The notes below the pieces were generated by a model. That model saw only the letters and a list, made by a program, of their open reading frames with translations, searched no databases and was not told the origin of the DNA. 26,116 nucleotides of DNA from JACQZU01 sp041908165 (GTDB lineage: Bacteria; Acidobacteriota; Holophagae; Holophagales; Holophagaceae). Position numbers and translations under genes: made by a program. This document shows, piece by piece, positions 16,119-26,106 of this stretch (positions are counted from its first letter, which is position 1; every line of letters starts with the position of its first letter). Location: NCBI GenBank assembly GCA_041908165.1, contig JAYRFV010000035.1:1-26116 (forward strand), read 5' to 3'.

Positions 16119-16688
16119 TTAAGGCTTGACCCGTTCCACGAACGTCCGGTCGGCGGTCTTCACCCGGATCCGCTCCCCGGCCTCCATGTAGGGCGGGACG
16201 CCCACCACGATGCCGTTGTCCATCTTGGCCGGCTTGTAGGAGCCGGTGGCATTGGCGTTCTTCATCACCGGGTCGGTCTCCAGGATCTCCAGCACCACCG
16301 ACTCCGGCAGGGCCACGGAAATCGGGTTGCCGTCGTGGAACTCCACCTCGACCTGCATGTTCGGCTGGAGGAACACGTGGTCGTCCCCGAGGAGGTCGAC
16401 CGGAAGCTCGAGCTGCTCGTAGTTCTCGTTGTTCATCAGCACGATGCGGTCGCCGTCCTCGTAGAGGAACTCCATCACGTGCTGCTCCAGGCTGGCCTTG
16501 TCGATCTTGTCGCTGGAGCCGAACCGGTTCTCGCGGTTGATGCCGTCCTTGATGCGCTTCATCCGGGTCTGGATGCGCGCCGGCAGGTTGCCGGGCGTCT
16601 GGTGCTCGACGTAGGTCACGCGGCACAGCTCGCCTTCGAAATTGATGATCATCCCGACCCGGACCTGGGTGGCGTTGATGAAAGGCAT
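16119..16688 (-). CDS. efp: Elongation factor P
   Basis: This 189-residue three-domain EF-P relieves ribosome stalling at polyproline by contacting the P-site tRNA. Domain I carries the functional loop, and the conserved C-terminal segment is ETDPVMKNANATGSYKPAKMDNG. At the loop tip, where E. coli has modified Lys34 in PGKG and Pseudomonas has Arg, this protein reads TPGNLPA, placing Asn34 at the tip. That predicts neither lysylation nor rhamnosylation. GGAGGGACCTCC precedes ATG 16688; a longer reading to 16766 runs into the tRNA and is rejected. It lies 38 bases downstream of the terminator following tRNA-Val, with the Crp-family gene after it. Confidence 0.95.
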   Translation of the reverse strand: MPFINATQVRVGMIINFEGELCRVTYVEHQTPGNLPARIQTRMKRIKDGINRENRFGSSDKIDKASLEQHVMEFLYEDGDRIVLMNNENYEQLELPVDLLGDDHVFLQPNMQVEVEFHDGNPISVALPESVVLEILETDPVMKNANATGSYKPAKMDNGIVVGVPPYMEAGERIRVKTADRTFVERVKP

Positions 16689-16725
16689 GGAGGTCCCTCC
16701 GGCGTGGTGGCGTCCGTCCCCCACC

Positions 16726-16755
16726 AAAAAGGCCCTGATGCGGTTCAGGGCCTTT
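16726..16755 (-). terminator. Terminator after tRNA-Val
   Basis: On the minus strand AAAGGCCCTGA and TCAGGGCCTTT form a perfect 11-bp stem with a 6-nt loop, and the T run continues to five T's. The stem begins at the last base of the tRNA CCA end and finishes 38 bases before the efp start, so efp needs read-through or its own promoter. Confidence 0.85.
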
Positions 16756-16829
16756 GGTGGGCGCACCAGGATTCGAACCTGGGACTTCTACCGTGTGAAG
16801 ATAGCACTCTACCGCTGAGTTATGCGCCC
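16755..16829 (-). tRNA. tRNA-Val (anticodon CAC)
   Basis: This is a complete 75-nt cloverleaf with encoded CCA. The acceptor stem GGGCGCA/TGCGCCC is perfect, the discriminator is A, the anticodon stem CTATC/GGTAG closes the loop TTCACAC with anticodon CAC at 16795-16797, and the T loop is TTCGAAT in a 5-bp stem. It decodes GUG. Confidence 0.95.
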
Positions 16830-16841
16830 GCGGGGCCCACC

Positions 16842-16870
16842 AGGATAGCAGATGCGGCCACGGAGTCCAA
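16842..16870 (-). promoter_or_regulatory. Sigma-70-type promoter for tRNA-Val
   Basis: TTGGAC (-35, 16865-16870) and TATCCT (-10, 16842-16847) on the minus strand are separated by exactly 17 bases, and the -10 ends 12 bases before the mature tRNA 5' end. The hexamers are only partial matches to consensus. Confidence 0.5.
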
Positions 16871-16893
16871 TGCGGATCCTGGGAGGGTGGCGG

Positions 16894-18111
16894 TCAGCCC
16901 CGGGCAACCCGGAGTTCGGCGGCGAAGCGCGGAGCGTCTCCCGCCCCGAGACCGCAGATGCCCACCCGAAGCCCCTCGGGAATGGGAACGACCATCACGC
17001 CCTGACTTCGCAGCCGCTCGAAGACCGCGGGCGGGTCGGGGACCCTCAAGGTGACGAAGAAGCCGCCGTCCCAGGGCACCCCGTCCAGCCCCTCCGCCCG
17101 CAGCGCCGCATCGAGGGCGGCGGCGCGGGCCTCGAGCACCTGGGACCAGTGGCGCTGCTCCTCGGCCAGCCGGACCAGGGCCTTGCCGTCCCGCGCCAGC
17201 CGGAGCATCAGCGATTGCGGCGCCCGCGGGCAGTTGGAGTAGAGGCCACGACAGCTCATGGTGAGCGCCGACTGCAGGTCGGGGCTGTCGCACCAGGGGA
17301 AGACCAGGGCCCCGCCGCGGCTGCCGTAGAGGGTGAGGCACTTGGACAGGCTGAGGCTGGCCCCCACCAGCACCCGCCCCTGCGCGCCGAAGGCGGCGTA
17401 GCCGTCCATCGCCTCGCGCACCGCCGCCGCATCCCGGGCGTAGTCCTGGTAGGCGAAGTCGAGCACGAGGGTGACCGGGCCCCGGCCGGCCAGGCCCTCC
17501 AGCACGGCCAGCAGGTCGCCCCGGGCCGCCGGGGGCAGGGTCCGTCCGGTGGGGTTGTGGCAGGGGTCGTTGATCCAGACCATGAGCCGGCCCTGCTCGG
17601 CCATCAAGGCCCCGGCCTTCCTTTCCCAGGCGCCCGCGTCGAAGCCCGGCCGGTCGCCGAAGTCAAGCCAGGGTGCGGTCTCGACCCGCAGCCCGTCCTC
17701 CTGGGCGATGGTCTGGTAGGGCCCCCAGTAGGGGGCGGCCGTGAGCAGCGCCATGCCGGGTTCGAGGAAGTTGCGCACCGAGAGCGCCAGGGCCCCGCTG
17801 CCGCCGGGCGTCGAGACCCCGGCGCCGACCCGCTCCACCTGCGGCCAGTGGCGCTGGGCCAGGGCCAGCAGGTAGGCGGGGTCGCCGGCGATCGGTGCGT
17901 AGGGGGCCACCTCCATCTCCCCCAGTTCCCGCCAGGCCTCCATGACCGTATCCAGGACCACCAACCGGCCGGCATCGTCGAGCAGGGCCCCCACAGTGGC
18001 GTTCAGGATCGCCTCGCCGGCGCTGCGCCGCCGCTGGGCCTCGGCGTTCAGCAGGAAGATCGGGTCGTCCCCGGGAAGGCCCCTTCGGGCGGGGATCAGG
18101 TGTTCGGACAT
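16894..18111 (-). CDS. Class I/II pyridoxal-phosphate aminotransferase
   Basis: This 405-residue fold-type I PLP enzyme resembles the aspartate/aromatic aminotransferase (AspC/TyrB) group. Motifs in order are an N-terminal arm with ILNATVGALLDD, a glycine-rich PLP phosphate contact (STPGGSGAL), NDPCHNPTG, DFAYQDYA and SLSLSKCLTLYGSRGGAL. In the last of these, Lys257 is the predicted Schiff-base lysine and the Arg contacts phosphate. RVGICGL near the C-terminus would hold the substrate-carboxylate Arg. The amino-donor specificity cannot be fixed from this. GAGG stands close before the ATG at 18111. It is divergent from the gamma-carbonic anhydrase gene across 113 bp and lies upstream of the tRNA-Val promoter. 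Confidence 0.88.
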   Translation of the reverse strand: MSEHLIPARRGLPGDDPIFLLNAEAQRRRSAGEAILNATVGALLDDAGRLVVLDTVMEAWRELGEMEVAPYAPIAGDPAYLLALAQRHWPQVERVGAGVSTPGGSGALALSVRNFLEPGMALLTAAPYWGPYQTIAQEDGLRVETAPWLDFGDRPGFDAGAWERKAGALMAEQGRLMVWINDPCHNPTGRTLPPAARGDLLAVLEGLAGRGPVTLVLDFAYQDYARDAAAVREAMDGYAAFGAQGRVLVGASLSLSKCLTLYGSRGGALVFPWCDSPDLQSALTMSCRGLYSNCPRAPQSLMLRLARDGKALVRLAEEQRHWSQVLEARAAALDAALRAEGLDGVPWDGGFFVTLRVPDPPAVFERLRSQGVMVVPIPEGLRVGICGLGAGDAPRFAAELRVARG

Positions 18112-18224
18112 GTCGGCCTCGGGTAGGACCTATTCTGCATCGCGGGAACGGCCGGCGGGCGGATTCCTGGTGTCGTGTCCGGCGCGGCCGGCGGACGGTG
18201 GACAATGGGAGCCGAGGTGGCGCC

Positions 18225-18806
18225 ATGATCCGTCCCTTCCAGGGAATCTCACCCCGCTTCGGCCGCAGGGTCTTCATCGCCCCCGGGGCGACCCTCGTGG
18301 GCGATGTCGAGGTCGGCGACGACGCCAGCCTGTGGTTCAACTGCGTGGTCCGCGGCGACGTCAACTGGGTCCGCATCGGCGCCCGCGCGAACATCCAGGA
18401 CATGTGCTGCCTGCACGTCACCAACGGGCGCCACCCACTGCTCATCGAGGACGAGGTGAGCGTGGCCCACAACGTCATGCTGCACGGCTGCACCCTGCGC
18501 AGGGGCTGCCTGGTGGGCATGAGCACCACCATCATGGACGGGGCCGAGATCGGCGAGGGCTGCCTGGTGGCCGCCGGCACCCTGGTCCGGGAGGGGTTCA
18601 CCGCTCCCCCGGGCACCCTGGTCGCAGGCTGGCCGGCCAGCGTCAAGGGCGAGCTGAACAGCGCCCAGAGGGGCCTGGTCGCAGGCGTGTGGCCCCGCTA
18701 CATCCGCTACAAGGAGGCCTACTTCGCGGAGGGCTGGCCGCTCGCGGTCGCCCCTCCGGCCGCGGATCCCCGGCCGGGCTTCGCCGAGGGCCACCCCTTC
18801 CCGTGA
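18225..18806 (+). CDS. Gamma-class carbonic anhydrase-like hexapeptide-repeat protein
   Basis: This 193-residue left-handed beta-helix protein has hexapeptide repeats running from about residue 15 to 140. The three gamma-CA zinc ligands are conserved: His64 (CCLH), His82 (AHN) and His87 (LHGC). Arg43/Asp45 (VVRGD) and Asp59 match the trimer-interface salt bridges of the family. Relatives include YrdA/PaaY-type proteins of uncertain activity, so hydration of CO2 is possible but not assured. The start at 18225 follows GAGGTGG; a longer reading from 18198 lacks similarity. The C-terminal 25 residues are Pro/Ala-rich and probably disordered. Confidence 0.9.
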   Translation: MIRPFQGISPRFGRRVFIAPGATLVGDVEVGDDASLWFNCVVRGDVNWVRIGARANIQDMCCLHVTNGRHPLLIEDEVSVAHNVMLHGCTLRRGCLVGMSTTIMDGAEIGEGCLVAAGTLVREGFTAPPGTLVAGWPASVKGELNSAQRGLVAGVWPRYIRYKEAYFAEGWPLAVAPPAADPRPGFAEGHPFP

Positions 18807-18891
18807 CCGCGGCAGGTTCAACCGGGGCTGACGGATGGGCTGGCCTAACGGCTCCGACCCGCTAGACTGGCTGCACCTTCCCCTCCCGCCC

Positions 18892-19968
18892 ATGCCTCCC
18901 CTGCTCATCCTGCGCGTCCACACCGACCTCCGCCTGGGGATGGGCCACGTGGCGCGGGCGCTGGCGATCGAGGCGGCCTGGCGGGCCCTCGGCGGCGCGA
19001 GCTGCCTGGCGGTGAGCGGCGACGACCGCGCCCGGCGGGTCGGCCAGGGCCTGCACCCCTTCCGCGAGGAGCGCCTGCCCTGCGAGGTGGTCGACCTGGG
19101 AACCGACCTGCACGCCGCCCTGCCCGCGGGGCTGAAGGCCCGCGCGTCGGGAGTCCTGGTGGACCACTGGGACAACGATCCGGAGGAGCTTGCCGCGCTC
19201 CGGCCCCTGAAGCTGGCCCTCATGGAGGACGATTCGGACCTGCACGAAGCGGCCGATCTGCTGTTCCAGCCCTTCCTGGAAGGGGTGGACTTCCCCGACA
19301 ACCCGGTGAAGCAGGTGGGCGGGCGCAAGGTCCGTCCCTTCGAGGCCCAGCACGGCGCCTGCCGCGTGCTCCGCGGGCTGCGCTTCGTGGTGGTGGATCC
19401 CAGCGCCCGGGACCTGCGGCCCAAGCGCGACCCGCTGCAGCCCCTCACGGTGCGCCGGCTGCTGGTCTCGTTCGGCGGCACCGACGGGCCCGGCCTTGCC
19501 GCGAGGGCCTTCCAGGTGCTCCGGCAGCTGGTCGAATCCGGACGCTGGCTGGGGCAGTGCACCCTTCTCGACCCCTCCGGCGCCCTGTCCGATCCCTTCC
19601 CCGGGTGCACCATCCACGGGCAGCTCGCCGGCTTCACCCGCCGGATGCTCGAACACGATGCCCTCTGGTGCGCCGCGGGACTCAGCTTCGTCGAGGCCCT
19701 CTGCCTGGGGGTGCCCGCGGCCGCCTGGGGCCAGAACGAGCGCCAGCACCGCATGATCGCGGACGTGGCCCTCGCCAACGGCTGCTTCGACCTGGGCATC
19801 GGCCCCGAGGCCGACCTCGCCATCGTCACCGAGGCGATGGCGAGGTGGCTGGGGCCCGAGGGCCTCGACAACCGGCAGGAGCAGTCCCGGGACGGTCGCG
19901 TCCTGGTGGACGGCATGGGCGCCCAGCGGGTCGCCCAGGAGCTCTGGACCCTGCTGACTCCGCCCTGA
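18892..19968 (+). CDS. PseG-like nucleotide-sugar hydrolase / GT-B fold protein
   Basis: This 358-residue protein resembles PseG, the UDP-sugar hydrolase of pseudaminic acid synthesis. The N-terminus reads LILRVHTDLRLGMGHVARAL, with His19 at the PseG catalytic position. The middle has VDHWDNDPEEL, and the C-terminal half has VSFGGTDGPGLAARAF, a DALWCAAGLSFVEAL segment and a GVPAAAWGQNERQ nucleotide-binding motif. No other pseudaminic acid genes are nearby, so the substrate is open. The ATG at 18892 matches the family start but has a pyrimidine-rich leader with no Shine-Dalgarno. The upstream ATG at 18835 would add 19 residues without similarity. Confidence 0.68.
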   Translation: MPPLLILRVHTDLRLGMGHVARALAIEAAWRALGGASCLAVSGDDRARRVGQGLHPFREERLPCEVVDLGTDLHAALPAGLKARASGVLVDHWDNDPEELAALRPLKLALMEDDSDLHEAADLLFQPFLEGVDFPDNPVKQVGGRKVRPFEAQHGACRVLRGLRFVVVDPSARDLRPKRDPLQPLTVRRLLVSFGGTDGPGLAARAFQVLRQLVESGRWLGQCTLLDPSGALSDPFPGCTIHGQLAGFTRRMLEHDALWCAAGLSFVEALCLGVPAAAWGQNERQHRMIADVALANGCFDLGIGPEADLAIVTEAMARWLGPEGLDNRQEQSRDGRVLVDGMGAQRVAQELWTLLTPP

Positions 19969-20001
19969 ACCGGCGGGGTTGCCTCCCCACGGAATGTCGC
20001 C

Positions 20002-20030
20002 TTGACCATCCGGCCGTCCGGCGATAAGGT
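20002..20030 (+). promoter_or_regulatory. Promoter of the rplM-rpsI operon
   Basis: TTGACC (20002-20007) and TAAGGT (20025-20030) are separated by 17 bases and lie 68 bases before the rplM start codon. The -35 matches five of six; the -10 keeps the first two and the last consensus bases. Confidence 0.55.
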
Positions 20031-20097
20031 GGACATTCTGCGCACCGGCCAGCCGGCCGGGTCGCTGTGTCGCCCGTCGACGATTCGGAGCACCGCC

Positions 20098-20532
20098 ATG
20101 AGCACCTATTTCCCCAAGGGCCAGGACATCCAGCGCAGGTGGTACCTGGTGGACGCCACCGGCATCCCGGTGGGCCGCCTCGGCACCGCCGTGGCCGAGG
20201 TGCTGATGGGCAAGAACAAGCCCACCTGGACCCCCTTCCTCGACAGCGGCGACCACGTCGTGGTGATCAACGCCGAGAAGGCCGTCCTCACCGGGAAGAA
20301 GGGTTCGCAGAAGTTCTACCGCCGGGTCACCCCGCAGCCGGGCTCCATGAAGGAGGTCCGCGCCGACGTGATGCTGCAGACCTTCCCCGCCCGCATCATC
20401 GAGGAGGCGGTGAAGTGCATGCTGCCCAAGGGCCCCCTGGGCCGGCAGATGTACCGCAAGCTCAAGGTCTACGCCGGTGCCGAGCACCAGCAGGCCGCCC
20501 AGCAGCCCGAAACCATGACCATCAAGCTGTAA
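20098..20532 (+). CDS. rplM: 50S ribosomal protein L13
   Basis: This 144-residue large-subunit protein is of normal family length. It has the L13 signature WYLVDATGIPVGRLGT, followed by GDHVVVINAEKAVLTGKK, KFYRRVTPQPGSMKE and MLPKGPLGRQMYRKLKVYAGAEH. A CGGAG motif stands eight bases before ATG 20098. The frame is open upstream to 20002, but that part covers the promoter. It forms the usual two-gene operon with rpsI ten bases later. Confidence 0.97.
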   Translation: MSTYFPKGQDIQRRWYLVDATGIPVGRLGTAVAEVLMGKNKPTWTPFLDSGDHVVVINAEKAVLTGKKGSQKFYRRVTPQPGSMKEVRADVMLQTFPARIIEEAVKCMLPKGPLGRQMYRKLKVYAGAEHQQAAQQPETMTIKL

Positions 20533-20542
20533 GAGGCCCTTC

Positions 20543-20935
20543 ATGTCGATCGCCCAGCACTACGGAACCGGACGGCGCAAGACCAGCACCGCGCGCGTGT
20601 TCATGCGCCCCGGCAGCGGCAAGATCAAGGTCAACGGCCGCGAGCTCGAGGTGTACTTCCCCAACGCGGTGCTCCGCATGGTGGTCCACCAGCCGCTGAT
20701 CCTTTCGGAGGTGGACGGAAAGTTCGACCTCCACGTCACCGTGCTCGGCGGCGGGCCCGCCGGCCAGGCCTCGGCCATCCGCATGGGCATCAGCCGGGCC
20801 CTGCTCCGCTACAACGACCAGCTCAAGTCCGCCCTCCGGAACGCCGGCCTGCTGACCCGCGACCCGCGCATGAAGGAGCGCAAGAAGCCCGGCCAGAAGG
20901 CCGCCCGCCGCCGGTTCCAGTTCAGCAAGCGCTAG
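20543..20935 (+). CDS. rpsI: 30S ribosomal protein S9
   Basis: This is a 130-residue small-subunit protein with YGTGRRKTSTARVF, the GGGPAGQASAIRMGISRAL core and the very basic C-terminal tail ending FQFSKR, which reaches the P-site tRNA. AGAGG lies about seven bases before the ATG. It starts ten bases after rplM, and a GC-rich hairpin follows it. Confidence 0.97.
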   Translation: MSIAQHYGTGRRKTSTARVFMRPGSGKIKVNGRELEVYFPNAVLRMVVHQPLILSEVDGKFDLHVTVLGGGPAGQASAIRMGISRALLRYNDQLKSALRNAGLLTRDPRMKERKKPGQKAARRRFQFSKR

Positions 20936-20947
20936 CCTTTCCATCCA

Positions 20948-20971
20948 CCGGGGGGTCGCAGGGCCCCCCGG
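20948..20971 (+). terminator. Terminator-like hairpin after rpsI
   Basis: CCGGGGGG (20948-20955) and CCCCCCGG (20964-20971) form a perfect 8-bp stem with an 8-nt loop, 12 bases after the rpsI stop. Only a short CTTT follows, so termination strength is uncertain. Confidence 0.55.
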
Positions 20972-21074
20972 CGCTTTACCGGGCCGCCGCAGGCGGTCGA
21001 ATCGGGCGGGGATCCCCGCCTTCATCCCCAACCGCGGGCACCCCCACAGGCCCGCCACGATTGAGGAGGCCATC

Positions 21075-21833
21075 ATGGCTGCCATCCAGATGAAGGAACT
21101 GCTCGAAGCCGGCGTGCACTTCGGGCACCAGACCAAGCGCTGGAACCCGAAGATGAAGAAGTACATCTTCGGCGCGCGCAACAGCATCTACATCATCGAC
21201 CTGCAGAAGACCCTGCGGCTCTGGAGCCAGGCCTCCAACTTCCTGACCAAGGCCGCCGCCGAGGGCAAGACCTTCCTGTTCGTGGCCACCAAGCCCCAGG
21301 CCCAGGACGTGATCAAGGAGCAGGCCGAGCGCTGCGGCGCCTTCTACGTGAACAACCGCTGGCTGGGCGGCATGCTCACCAACTTCGCGACCATCAAGAA
21401 GTCCCTCGAGAAGATGCGCGAGATGGAGGCCACCCTCGCCGATCCGGCCCGCACCGCCCTGATGAGCAAGAAGGAGATCCTGCACCTGACCCGCGCGAAG
21501 GTGAAGCTGGAGGCCTCCTTCTCCGGCATCCGCGACATGCGCCAGGTGCCGGACGTGCTGTTCGTCATCGATCCCCACCGCGAGGACATCGCCGTCACCG
21601 AGGCCAACAAGCTGGAGATCCCGGTGGTCGGCCTTGTCGACACCAACTGCGACCCCGACAAGATCGGTCACGTGATCCCCGGCAACGACGACGCCATCCG
21701 ATCCATCCTGCTGTTCGCCGAGCGCGTCGCCGACTCCATCCTCGAGGGCCGCCAGTCCTTCCGCGACAAGGCCGACACCTCCGACATGAAGGCGATGATG
21801 GCCGAGAAGATGAACGAAGGGGCCGAAGCCTAG
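21075..21833 (+). CDS. rpsB: 30S ribosomal protein S2
   Basis: This 252-residue S2 begins with the conserved MKELLEAGVHFGHQTKRWNPKMKKYIFG. It contains NNRWLGGMLTNFATIKKS, PDVLFVIDPHREDIAVTEAN and GLVDTNCDPDKIGHVIPGND, all diagnostic. GAGGAGG precedes the ATG at 21075. It is followed by a strong terminator and then tsf, the near-universal bacterial order rpsB-tsf-pyrH. Confidence 0.97.
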   Translation: MAAIQMKELLEAGVHFGHQTKRWNPKMKKYIFGARNSIYIIDLQKTLRLWSQASNFLTKAAAEGKTFLFVATKPQAQDVIKEQAERCGAFYVNNRWLGGMLTNFATIKKSLEKMREMEATLADPARTALMSKKEILHLTRAKVKLEASFSGIRDMRQVPDVLFVIDPHREDIAVTEANKLEIPVVGLVDTNCDPDKIGHVIPGNDDAIRSILLFAERVADSILEGRQSFRDKADTSDMKAMMAEKMNEGAEA

Positions 21834-21888
21834 GCGGGGGTCCCCGCTTCGCTCTGACCGCGTCGGCGGACCGCCCCGCACCCCTGCG
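21834..21888 (+). repeat. GC-rich pre-terminator element, copy 2
   Basis: GCGGGGGTC directly after the rpsB stop is followed at 21864-21888 by a 25-base block that matches the tsf downstream copy at all but two positions. The arms can pair imperfectly ahead of the terminator. Confidence 0.5.
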
Positions 21889-21921
21889 CAATGGTCAGGC
21901 GAAGCCTGACCATTGCTTTTT
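21888..21921 (+). terminator. Rho-independent terminator between rpsB and tsf
   Basis: A perfect 13-bp stem (21888-21900 with 21904-21916), a GAA loop and TTTTT form the hairpin. The layout, including the GCAA...TTGC base of the stem, is the same as in the nifJ operon terminator. It lies inside the rpsB-tsf gap, so tsf expression needs read-through or its own promoter. Confidence 0.93.
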
Positions 21922-21967
21922 CCATGAGCTAACCGTTCTCAAATTCCGACGACAGAAGGAGATCGAC

Positions 21968-22624
21968 ATGGCATACACCGCACTGGACGTGAAGCGGCTT
22001 CGCGACGCCACGGGCCTCGGGATGATGGACTGCAAGAAGGCGATGGACGAGAACGACGGCGACCACGACAAGGCCGTCGAGTGGCTGCGCAAGAAAGGCC
22101 TGGCCGCCGCCGAGAAGAAGGCCGACCGCGTCGCCGCTGAGGGCATCGTCGAGGCCTACATCCACCCCGGCGGCCGCGTCGGCGTGCTGCTCGAGGTGAA
22201 CTGCGAGACCGACTTCGTCGCCAAGACCGAGGGCTTCCAGCGCTTCGTCAAGGAGATCGCCATGCACGTGGCCGCCGCGGACCCCGCGCCGCGGTTCATC
22301 GACAAGGGCGAGGTCACCCAGGAGTTCATCGAGAAGGAGAAGGACATCGCCCGCGCCCAGGCGATCGCCACCGGCAAGCCCGAGGCCATCGTCGAGAAGA
22401 TCGTCGAGGGCAAGATGAACAGCATCTACAAGGACGTCTGCCTGCTCGAGCAGCCCTTCATCATGAACCCCGACCTCACCGTGCAGCAGTACCTGTCCTC
22501 CCGGATCGCCGAGATCGGCGAGAAGCTGAGCATCCGGCGCTTCCAGAAGTACGTGATGGGCGAGGGCCTGGAGAAGCGCAAGGACAACTTCGCCGAGGAA
22601 GTCGCCGCCCAGATGGGGCAGTAG
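21968..22624 (+). CDS. tsf: Elongation factor Ts
   Basis: This 218-residue guanine-nucleotide exchange factor for EF-Tu is a short form compared with about 283 in E. coli, similar in size to Thermus-type EF-Ts. The N-terminal UBA-like domain holds the signature LRDATGLGMMDCKKAM. WLRKKGLAAAEKKADRVAAEG and VNCETDFVAKTEGF, which contact EF-Tu, follow. The shortness reflects a reduced core and not truncation, since the C-terminal QYLSSRIAEIGEKLSIRRF is intact. AAGGAG stands before the ATG at 21968. Confidence 0.96.
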   Translation: MAYTALDVKRLRDATGLGMMDCKKAMDENDGDHDKAVEWLRKKGLAAAEKKADRVAAEGIVEAYIHPGGRVGVLLEVNCETDFVAKTEGFQRFVKEIAMHVAAADPAPRFIDKGEVTQEFIEKEKDIARAQAIATGKPEAIVEKIVEGKMNSIYKDVCLLEQPFIMNPDLTVQQYLSSRIAEIGEKLSIRRFQKYVMGEGLEKRKDNFAEEVAAQMGQ

Positions 22625-22629
22625 CGTTC

Positions 22630-22685
22630 CGCGGGGGTCACCGCTGCGGCTCGACCCGCAGCGGCGGACCGCCCCACACCCCCGC
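22630..22685 (+). repeat. GC-rich pre-terminator element, copy 3
   Basis: This copy begins GCGGGGGTC and contains its own perfect 9-bp hairpin (22640-22648 with 22655-22663) before the shared block at 22661-22685. Confidence 0.5.
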
Positions 22686-22689
22686 GTTC

Positions 22690-22718
22690 AGGCCGGGCGA
22701 AGCCCAGCCTTCGCTTTG
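22690..22718 (+). terminator. Weak terminator between tsf and pyrH
   Basis: A 9-bp stem with one mismatch (22690-22698 with 22702-22710) and a GAA loop is followed by TCGCTTTG, a poor U tract. It occupies the same place as the strong rpsB terminator and is probably leaky, letting transcription into pyrH. Confidence 0.45.
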
Positions 22719-22777
22719 CCTCCCATTTCACTCAGAATGATGCGGCACCTGCCGCACCGTCTCCGCGGGGTTCCCCG

Positions 22778-23482
22778 ATGAAGTTCAAGCGCATCCTCCT
22801 GAAGCTCTCCGGCGAGGCCCTGATGGGCGAGCAGAAGGGCGGCATCGATCCGGCGGTGGTCAACATGATCGCCCTGCAGGTCAAGGCGATCCGCGAGCTG
22901 GGCATCGACGTCGGCCTGGTCATCGGCGGCGGCAACATCTTCCGCGGGGTGGCCGGCGCCACCAAGGGCATGGACCGGGTCACCGCCGACCACATGGGGA
23001 TACTCGCCACCATGATCAACGCCCTGGCGCTGCAGGATGCCCTCGAGCAGAAGGGCGTGCAGACCCGGGTGATGAGCGGCATCGAGATGCCCAAGGTTGC
23101 GGAGAGCTACATCCGCCGCCGCGCCGTGCGCCACCTCGAGAAGGGTCGCGTGGTCATCTTCGGCAGCGGCACCGGCAACCCCTACTTCAGCACGGACACC
23201 GCCGCCGCCCTGCGCGCCAACGAGATCAACGCCGAGGTGGTGATGAAGGCGACCAACGTGGACGGTATCTACTCCGCCGATCCGCGGAAGGATCCGGCCG
23301 CCGTCAAGTTCGACCGGATCTCCTACCAGGAGGTCCTCGAGAAGGGGCTGCGCGTGATGGATGCCGCGGCCATCGCCCTGTGCATGGAGAACCGGCTGCC
23401 GATCCTGGTGTTCGACCTCAACGTGCCCGGGAACCTGGTCGCCGCGGTGAAGGGCGAGGTCGTCGGAACGCTGGTCGGATAG
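22778..23482 (+). CDS. pyrH: UMP kinase
   Basis: This 234-residue amino-acid-kinase-fold enzyme converts UMP to UDP in pyrimidine synthesis. It has KRILLKLSGEALMGE at the N-terminus, VIGGGNIFRG, VMSGIEMPKVAE, FGSGTGNPYFSTDTAAALRA and ATNVDGIYSADPRKDP, all typical of PyrH. The start at 22778 fits the family; the leader has only a weak GGGG ribosome binding site. It ends 11 bases from the convergent hybrid kinase gene. Confidence 0.97.
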   Translation: MKFKRILLKLSGEALMGEQKGGIDPAVVNMIALQVKAIRELGIDVGLVIGGGNIFRGVAGATKGMDRVTADHMGILATMINALALQDALEQKGVQTRVMSGIEMPKVAESYIRRRAVRHLEKGRVVIFGSGTGNPYFSTDTAAALRANEINAEVVMKATNVDGIYSADPRKDPAAVKFDRISYQEVLEKGLRVMDAAAIALCMENRLPILVFDLNVPGNLVAAVKGEVVGTLVG

Positions 23483-23493
23483 ACCAGCCGGGC

Positions 23494-26106
<2,613 letters not shown>

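Noticed and set aside
16689..16766. Longer N-terminus of EF-P (frame open to 16766)
   Set aside because: It would translate the tRNA-Val 3' end and terminator; the ATG at 16688 has a good ribosome binding site and matches the family N-terminus.
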